DNA of 64,000 nt from Progne subis subis. Its lineage: Eukaryota > Chordata > Aves > Passeriformes > Hirundinidae. Both the position numbers and the translations under genes were made by a program. Positions 57,741-64,000 of the stretch are shown here, piece by piece (within the stretch, counting starts at the first letter, position 1; each line of letters opens with the position of its first letter). The notes under the pieces were generated by a model. The model had not been told where the DNA came from. It saw only the letters and a list, made by a program, of their open reading frames with translations, and searched no databases. The DNA lies in assembly GCA_022316685.1 (NCBI GenBank), contig JAKJHU010000168.1:372001-436000 (forward strand), read 5' to 3'.

Positions 57741-58177
57741 TGGTGGTTGGCTGGCTGGCTGGAGCCTGTGTAAATGCTCAGAGTGTGGATGCAGTTGTGG
57801 GAGCAGTGAGGGACTGACTGTTCCATGTGGGAAGGTGGGCTTGGGGACATGGCAAGGTCATCATTGTCCCCACCTTACTGCTGACTTCAATCTTGTCACC
57901 AGATGGGGTGGCTTTATGGGAAGCTGTGTGCTTCGTGGGGTGGAGGAGTATCCTCATCCCCTGGTTCCTTCTTCCCTGCTGTCTGGATGAGAAATGGGTG
58001 GCCAGGACTGAACCAGTGCCTCCATCCCTCAGGAATGGCTGTTCCAAGAGAAATGTGCAAAGCTCCAGGGGCTCTTTCTTCTTAAAGCGTCACCTGTAAC
58101 CAAAATAGATAAAGTTCTTATAAGTTTCTCTCTGCTCACGTTGGTGATGCTCCCAAAAACCTGTGGCATATTATCCT
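57741..58177. other. Single-copy DNA, no gene recognised
   Basis: Nothing beyond background is visible. Confidence 0.5.
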
Positions 58178-58330
58178 AGAATCACAGAGTGGTTTGAAAT
58201 GGAAGGGACTCATCCCAAAGGGACCTTAAAGCCCATCTCATTCCACTCCCTGCCATGGGCAGGGGCACCTTCCACAATCTGTTGCTCCATCCAACCTGGC
58301 ACTTCCAGGGATGGGGCAGCCAGAGCTTGA
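58178..58330 (-). mobile_element. CR1 LINE 3' fragment
   Basis: Antisense CR1 3' tail beginning AGAATCACAGAGTGGTTTG. A small insertion places GGGACTCATCCCAAAGGGAC before CTTAAAGCCCATCTC, so the GGGAC word is duplicated. It then reads CCATGGGCAGGGGCACCTTC. About 150 bp. Confidence 0.9.
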
Positions 58331-59039
58331 TATGAATTTCAGAGAGCTTGCTGCTCCAGAATGGGTTGGTTGATATGTTACAAGCCGTATTTAAACAAAC
58401 AAACAAACAAACAAGCACTTTTAACTTGAGCGTAAAAGTGAAATTTTAGGCCTAGAGGACTTATGTTGGCCAGTGGCAGTGGCAAAGGGGTGCTCAGAAC
58501 AGACCTTTCAGTGTTATCCAACTACTGGAGTGGTTCCTGCTATGTCTAAGCAGTGGGTTTGCTCTGTATTGGTGGAGCTCAGGTGCTCCCTCCGAGTTAC
58601 ATCTGTCACTGTCCTGACCAAACCGTATTTTAGCTCCTGTTGGCTTGAGGTAAAGCTGAGGCAGCGCCCCAGGAGCGTGTTGTAGCCTTCTGCAGCACTC
58701 AGCTTGCCCAGCCTCATCAGCTCCCTGGGGATGAGCAGTGCAAGAGGAGCAGGTTTCCCATACATTGGGCTCAGTGCTGGGTATTGAGGAGGAAGAGGAG
58801 GATGATGAAGAGGCCAGCTGTGAGGAGCAGCCTTGTTTTGTGGTAGGCATGTCATTCTGCAAACAGCCCTGCTGGGAACAGTTAAGATCATTTTGTGGTG
58901 GCTGCCACATTCCTGGGAGTGGGGGCTCAGATTTACTCTGATTGAGTCAGGTGCTCTGTGACCTTGGGGAGCCACTTTCAGGGCCAAAAGCATGAGAGAA
59001 CTGCTCTCCAATGGTGTTTGGAGCTCTGGGTGGATGTTG
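58331..59039. other. Single-copy DNA, no gene recognised
   Basis: It includes the AAAC microsatellite and a GAGGAAGAGGAGGATGATG purine run at about 58785-58815. The acidic peptide it encodes is a low-complexity artefact. Confidence 0.5.
58392..58413. repeat. (AAAC)n microsatellite
   Basis: Five tandem AAAC units, bounded by TATTT and AAGC. Confidence 0.9.
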
Positions 59040-59195
59040 TTGTCCAGAGAAGCCGTGGCTGCCTCTGGATCCCTGGAAGTGTTCAAGGCCAGGTAGGACA
59101 GGGCTTGGGACAGTGGAAGGTGTCCCTCCAGGGGATGAAATGAGATGAGATTTAAGGTCACTTCCAACCCATTCCAGCCCTGTAGGATTCTGTGT
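59040..59195 (+). mobile_element. CR1 LINE 3' fragment
   Basis: Sense CR1 tail: GTCCAGAGAAGCCGTGGCTG, CCCTGGAAGTGTTCAAGGCC, GGACAGTGGAAGGTGTCCC and the terminus TGTAGGATTCTGTG. About 155 bp. Confidence 0.92.
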
Positions 59196-59678
59196 CTTGT
59201 GTGAGGGCCGGGTTCTGTTCGTGTCCCTGCAGGTCTCGTGTGTGCTGTGGTTGTTAATAACTTGTGGGTGGGCGCCCAACCAGGTCCCCACAATCCCTGC
59301 TCTGCTCAGATCCTCCCCGTTTTCCACGCGCGTTACCCCAGGAGCGCTTTGACAATGGGGAACGCTTCCTGAGGGTGCTGTGCTCTGTTGGTCCTGGTCC
59401 CACTCACTGACATGAAGGCTTTGCTGCCTGCTTGGGGGTCTGTGGTGCCCAGGCTCCCCTGTGGGGCAGCAAACCCCAGGCAGTGGAGGTAGAACACCCC
59501 ACTGTGGTCCCTGTCGAGAAGCTGAGGCTGCCAGAGGAGAGGGACGTTCCCATGAACTCGCTTTTCCAGGCAGACTGGAGGGGTTCCCCCAGGCCCAGTG
59601 CTGGGGTGTACGAAGGCGGTGGGAGACACAAGGGAAAAGCAGAGCTCTGTCCAAGGAGTGGCTGGAAGGAGAGCAGGG

Positions 59679-59702
59679 ATGGCATGGCATGGCATGGCAT
59701 GG
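59679..59702. repeat. (ATGGC)n microsatellite
   Basis: About five tandem ATGGC units. Confidence 0.9.
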
Positions 59703-59939
59703 GACCAGCAGCCTGGCTTCTGCAGTGGGGTAGGGTGAGGGTGGGGGTGTGGTGGCAGGCCTGCTCCCTGCCCAGGTACCCTGGGGGGTCAGGGCCCTTG
59801 GACACCCCTTGGCACAGTCTCCTGGAGACTCTGATCCTTGTGCCGCTCACTGGTTCCCCTGCATGCCTCATGGAAAGGTCTTCCCCAGCCCGAGCTGTGG
59901 CCCTGGGTCCTCTTGGTCAGAGCAACAGTGAGCAATCAG

Positions 59940-60008
59940 CAGGGAGGGATGAGGAGGGAGAGGAAGGGAGGAGAGGGGAAAGGAGAGAAGAGGAGGGCAG
60001 GGAGGGCA
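59940..60008 (+). repeat. Polypurine tract
   Basis: About 69 bases, almost all A and G on the plus strand, made of GGGAGGGATGAGGAGGGAG-like words. It is capable of triplex or quadruplex folding and has no coding meaning. Confidence 0.75.
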
Positions 60009-60264
60009 CTCTCGTTTGCTCCCCACACTATAATTAGCTGTGCTGGCAGAGCTGCTGTCAGGCTGCTGACACCTAGCCAGGCTGTGGGCACGCAGGGCCA
60101 TGTGTGAAGTTCATGCTGCAGGACAGGGTGTAATTAATTAGCTGCAGGCCCTGGGAGCTGGGAGCTTACTATTCAATTCCAGCTTATTTTCTTGCCTTTT
60201 AAATTTTTTTAACCAGTGATGAAAGATAGAACTTCACCTATAAACCATTATAAACATGTAGGAG

Positions 60265-60404
60265 GATGGAAGTGTCTCCAAGGCCAGGTTGGACGGGGCT
60301 TGGAGCAATCTGGTCTAGTGGAAGGTGTCCCTGCCCATGGCAAGGGGTGGAATGGGATGAGCTTTAAGGTCTCTTCCAACCCAAACCACTCTGTGATTCT
60401 ATGA
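60265..60404 (+). mobile_element. CR1 LINE 3' fragment
   Basis: Sense CR1 tail with GGCCAGGTTGGACGGGGC, GAGCAATCTGGTCTAGTGG, GGTCTCTTCCAACCCAAACC and the perfect terminus CTGTGATTCTATGACC. About 140 bp. It sits in an AT-rich setting and is little diverged. Confidence 0.94.
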
Positions 60405-60542
60405 CCTGGTGTGCCTGAAGATTAAAAAATAACCATTTGCAAATACCAGGCAGCACATGAATGCAATTATGAGATCAGGCAGCTGACATCCCCAAACTGA
60501 GGCAAAATAAAAACCCCACCAGGTTTTAGCAGGAACACAGGC
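60405..60542. other. AT-rich single-copy DNA
   Basis: No repeat body or exon is recognised. It leads into the candidate promoter block. Confidence 0.5.
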
Positions 60543-60730
60543 CCGGCCACGCTCCCCTCCAGCACGTGCTGTGCTCAGGGTTTCCCGCTATAAATAGCAG
60601 CGAGTTCATCTCCACGGCTCAGCCCTGATCCTGCAAACACTTAAGCCCAGGCACAGCTCCTTCCCGACGTGCTCCGAGCTGCTGTAATAGTTTGCAGGCT
60701 GTAATCACGGAAAAGAAGGAAAAATAAGGT
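60543..60730 (+). promoter_or_regulatory. Candidate promoter or muscle-type element: E-box plus CTATAAATAG
   Basis: The 10-base palindrome AGCACGTGCT (60561-60570) carries a CACGTG E-box. Eighteen bases later, CTATAAATAG (60588-60597) matches both a TATA box and the MEF2 consensus CTA(A/T)4TAG exactly. It is followed by CAGCGAGTTCATC. Downstream are CCGACGTGCTCCGAGC and TGTAATCACGG. If it is a promoter, transcription would start near 60620 rightward. No exon is recognised downstream. Confidence 0.35.
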
Positions 60731-61813
60731 GGAGAAGGGAGGGTGTGCAGCTCAGCGGTGGTGATGGCGATGGGTGACCGCAGCCCCGTGCCTGTGGCTC
60801 CCCCGGTGCTTCCTGCACCCTCCCTGTGCTCCCGAGGCTTGGATGAATGGCAGCACGGAGTCAAGGTGCTCAGGCCTATGTCACTCTGGGCGCTGTGGAG
60901 CTGGCACAGGTTTACAAGCTTCTGTGCTTTTGCCAGCAATTTGACAAGTTCTTCCATCCGGAGAGGCAGCAAGTGCAGGGTCTGGCTGTGCCGGCCCTGG
61001 CAGGGCTCCGGGAGCTCCTTCCACAGGGAGACTCCAGCACAGAGCCTGTGCGTGCCTGCGTGGCTGTCTGTGCATGAATGAATTCCTACAGGCATGCTGC
61101 AGTACAATAGGAGTGGAGAAAACAAAGTTTCCTGGATGTGCTCTCAGTAAAGAAATGCTTTGAAGCTTGGGTCAGCCTTAGGGTGGTGTGAGCTGCGAGG
61201 GGTTTGTGGGTGAGCTCCCCTTGGCACGGGGAGCGTGGCTGGGAAGGGGCTCAGCTGGGGAAAGCAGGGCTGGGAAGATGCTGCAAGGGGGGGAAGGCAA
61301 GGAGGGAATGCAAACTGGGGGTGCTGGCAGATGCTCATGATCAGACTCGCTTTTCCTCCCGCAGGAAGGCAGGCTGGGATGGAGCTGGTCCTCCTTTCAT
61401 GGTTGACAAGGAACCCCAAGTCTCACTGTGAGGGTCTGTGCTGCAGCCAGCCCAGTTGTGTGGGTGTAATTGCTGAGGGAGGGAGATGGTGGGAAGTGGG
61501 GGGGTCCCTGGAGCCATGGCTTGTGGAACCAGGGCCTGGCTCCCTCCTCCTGCTCCAGCACAGATCCCTGCTCTGCTGTGTGGTGCACCCGTAGCGGTGA
61601 GCTCCGAGCTGGAGTAGAAGGAAGAAAAAGCAGAATTAATGATGTTGGGAAATTTGACACTGTTCTGGCTTGGCCTGGCCCTAAAGAGTGTACAACCTGC
61701 TGGCAGGGCCATGCTGAGCTGCAGAGACATGCTTTGAAGTCAGGGGCCAGTGATAGAGCTGCTGACCCAGAGAGCCCATCCCTCCCCTGGGGCTCGGGGA
61801 GAGGCTGGGTGAG
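60731..61813. other. Single-copy DNA, no gene recognised
   Basis: Overlapping open frames (76-168 codons) follow the promoter-like block on both strands. None shows a domain I can name. Confidence 0.45.
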
Positions 61814-62040
61814 ATCACAGAATCATGGAATACCCTGGAATGGACCCACAGGTATTGGACCCAAGTTGGACCTAAGAGCTGGACCCAAGTGCACTCCTGT
61901 CCCTGCCCAGACACCCCAAGAGACACGGATGGGAACCCTGTGCATCCCTGAGTGCGTTGTCCAAACGCTCCTGGAGCTCTGGTGGCCTTGGGGCTGGGAC
62001 CATTCCCTGGGGAACCTGGTCAGTGCCCCACCACCCTCTA
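61814..62040 (-). mobile_element. CR1 LINE fragment, distinct subfamily
   Basis: Antisense CR1 begins ATCACAGAATCATGGAATAC. It runs through GCGTTGTCCAAACGCTCCTG, GGAGCTCTGGTGGCCTTGG and CAGTGCCCCACCACCCTCTA. It is the same 3' type as the plus-strand copy at 39541. Confidence 0.88.
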
Positions 62041-64000
62041 GTGGTCACCCCATTTTCCAAAGAACCAGGTTTATGTTTGTGTTTCAGGCCTCCCCTCCTA
62101 GGTCCCAGCTGTGAGAGCAGGTGAGCGACCAGAGTCACCACTGAGCCTCTGCTGAGCTGAGCTGGAACAGGGTGGTGCCCCCCTGCCCACAGAAGGATGC
62201 CCTGGCATTGTGAGGGGCTGGGGTCACGCTTGTGTCTGAGCAAGGCATCAGGGAGACACTGAAACACAACACCCCTCTCCCCTGGTGTGTCTGTGGTGCC
62301 TTGGGCAGGTGCCTGAGGGACACCAGGAGCTCCCCAGCTCCCCGGTGTGGGGTTTGCTGCTCTGCTGCGGGGTGGCTGCAGGCCCTGGGTTCTGCTCTCT
62401 GGATTACTTCAGTGTACTGCGTGTGCGTAGCCGTGTTACCCTTCTCCTTCCCCTCTCAGTGGTCCAAACCCCCTTTTCTCTGGTTTCCAGCTTGTTTTTC
62501 ACCTTCTGTTGGACTCAAAGCATGACTGGGAAGTGCATCACTGCCCCATGTGTGTGCACGGGGTCAGGGCTGTTTGCAGGCAAGGGTGAGAGCTGGGTCA
62601 GGCTCCCGCTCTGAGCTGGCTGGGATGAGGCAGCTGTGGAAGAATGAACGTGCTGGAGCCGTTGGCATCCTCCCCTGGCTGGGCTGTGTCCGGAGAGGAT
62701 CACCACCCCCTCCTCAGGTCCGCTGCAGCGGGGGCAGGAAGAGGCAGGATCACGATGGTGAGAGGCTGGGGCTGATGGCTCACACCCGTCCCCGTGGTCC
62801 CAGGGGTGCTTTGGCCTTGCCAAAACACCATCCTGTGACAAAGACCCTTCTGTGATTCCCAGTGGGTTGTGTCCTCTTCCCTCCTTTCCTTGAGCCAGCC
62901 GTTCTCACCTGGGCAGCACTGCCTGCCCCACCTGACCCTTCTGCTGACACCAGATTTGTCACCCGCCCTTTATTAGACACCCCAGTTCTCCAGGCCATAC
63001 TTCAGCACACAGGCAGGCTCTGCTCTCCATCGAGGATGGCCTTTGGGAATCTGGGCTGCCCCCAGCTTGGTGGCCTGGAGCTCCCTCCAGGTTGGGAGCC
63101 ACACTGAAGGCAGGAGTTACCTCTGTGATTTTCAGCTCAGCAATCCAGGCTGATGAACCAGGCTAGTTCATCCAGCCTGAAATTCAAGTTTTAGGATTTG
63201 AGGGTTCATCTGGCCCCAGCTGATGTTTTGGGGCTGCTGGGGGCTATATTATCTCGGGGCCTTGGCAGTGCTGGGGCTGTTTGAGGAGTGCAGTGTTGGG
63301 GGAGGTGATGGCAGGTGAGATGGGTGCTGGAGTCCACAGAGGCGAGGCAGCATTCCCAGAGCCCTTTGGTTCCTTAGCCAGCCCTTGCCAGAGGGCTGGA
63401 GAGAGATGGGGTGCATGGAGCACCCAGCCCGGCCCTGCTCCAGCCCTTGCTTCGGGGAATGCTGGGAGCTGGGGTGGGGGCTGCCATCTCCTTCCTCGTC
63501 CTCCCAAACAACCACTCACATCCCAGGCTCTGGATTTTATTCCCCTTTCGACAGTCAGGCATCACCTCCTGATTACTCATAACTGCAGCATGTTGCAGAT
63601 ACAAGGAGTCTGAGGAATGGCTGTGCCTGGGAGCAGAAGCACCCAGATCCAGGGTGACAGCCGGGATGGGGGGGACCGGCTGTGCAGCCGTGGCCCCCAA
63701 ACCCTGCCCTGGGGGGCCAGCATCTCCTGCTTGTGCCCAAATCCCCCTGGAATCTCTCCAGCTCAGCCCCAAGTGCAGCTCAGGGACGTGTAGGTCCCAG
63801 CAGGTGACAGTGGCAGTGTGGCAGCACAGCCTGCAGCCAGCAATGGCTTGTGAGTTTGTTTTGCAGAATCCTCTTCTAGCATGGAAAAATCACTCATCCC
63901 TCAGTTTTCCTCTGGTTTGTTTGTGTGGGCATTGATTACACTGGGAGTTACTGAGCCAGATTTTATTGGAATGACTTAGAAAGCTGCCACCTGTGAGCAG
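62041..64000. other. Single-copy DNA to the window end, no gene recognised
   Basis: GC-rich, with overlapping chance open frames on both strands. A G-rich patch near 63470 and an AT-richer end at about 63840-63970 are the only compositional features. Confidence 0.5.

Larger units (their letters stand above)
59196..60264. other. Single-copy DNA with low-complexity tracts
   Basis: It contains an ATGGC pentamer run (59679-59702) and a polypurine tract (59940-60008). CTATAATTAGC and GTAATTAATTAGC near 60027-60145 are homeodomain-type words. No gene is recognised. Confidence 0.5.

Noticed and set aside
58947..59690. 247-codon minus-strand open frame
   Set aside because: It runs through the CR1 fragment at 59040-59195, so part of it is repeat sequence, and the rest shows no domain.
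1..64000. tRNA, rRNA, CRISPR array, endogenous provirus or bacterial-type operon
   Set aside because: I looked for B-box-like GGTTCRANNCC strings in cloverleaf context, spaced direct repeats of CRISPR type, paired LTRs with a primer-binding site, and ribosome-binding-site-led gene strings. None was found.

Overview
This window is vertebrate nuclear DNA and almost certainly avian. The evidence is about 26 fragments of the bird CR1 LINE. On one strand they end in the family's 3' terminus (ATTCTRTGATTC-type), and on the other they begin with its complement (AATCATGGAATGG-type). The background is GC-rich, with no Alu/B1-type SINE, no recognisable LTR provirus, and no bacterial-style gene organisation. 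The CR1 style (short, heavily 5'-truncated copies carrying blocks such as CCTGGCACAGGGTGCCCAGA) resembles what is common in songbirds and related neoavian birds. That taxonomic refinement is an inference.

I could not recognise one intact protein-coding gene, tRNA, rRNA or small RNA. The many open frames of 60-360 codons are what GC-rich, stop-poor DNA and tandem repeats produce by chance. The two longest (358 and 253 codons) are minus-strand readings of minisatellites. The window therefore reads as intergenic or intronic DNA, with one good candidate for a gene start: a CpG island at about 27.1-27.5 kb with a short plus-strand open frame ending in a splice-donor-like GTAACT.

Layout. 1-14.7 kb: single-copy DNA with eight CR1 fragments, three of them long, similar and in the same orientation, and one plus/minus pair placed head to head. 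14.75-16.03 kb: a ~1.28 kb minisatellite with a 23-27 bp unit and nested 73 bp and 145 bp higher-order periods. 16-25 kb: single-copy DNA with three CR1 fragments. 25.3-25.65 kb: a homeodomain-motif cluster and a TATA-like box. 27.1-27.5 kb: the CpG island. 28-42 kb: single-copy DNA, the longest CR1 copy (36.6-37.36 kb, with a decayed reverse-transcriptase tail) and two regulatory-looking blocks near 34.3 and 35.8 kb. 42.35-43.31 kb: a second minisatellite with a 19-21 bp G-rich unit. 46.8-47.2 kb: an AT-rich, homeodomain-motif-rich island containing an internal duplication. 48.7-48.8 kb: an inverted repeat with SOX-like arms around an AP-1/MARE-type site. 57.0-57.7 kb: a second large AT-rich island with paired CArG-like boxes. 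60.5-60.7 kb: a CACGTG palindrome next to a CTATAAATAG box. The rest is CR1 debris and plain single-copy DNA.

The likely function of the window is regulatory and structural rather than coding: several candidate conserved non-coding elements, one candidate promoter, and two tandem arrays likely to vary in length. The regulatory calls rest on base composition and motif reading alone. Cross-species alignment, RepeatMasker with an avian library, and transcript data would settle them.
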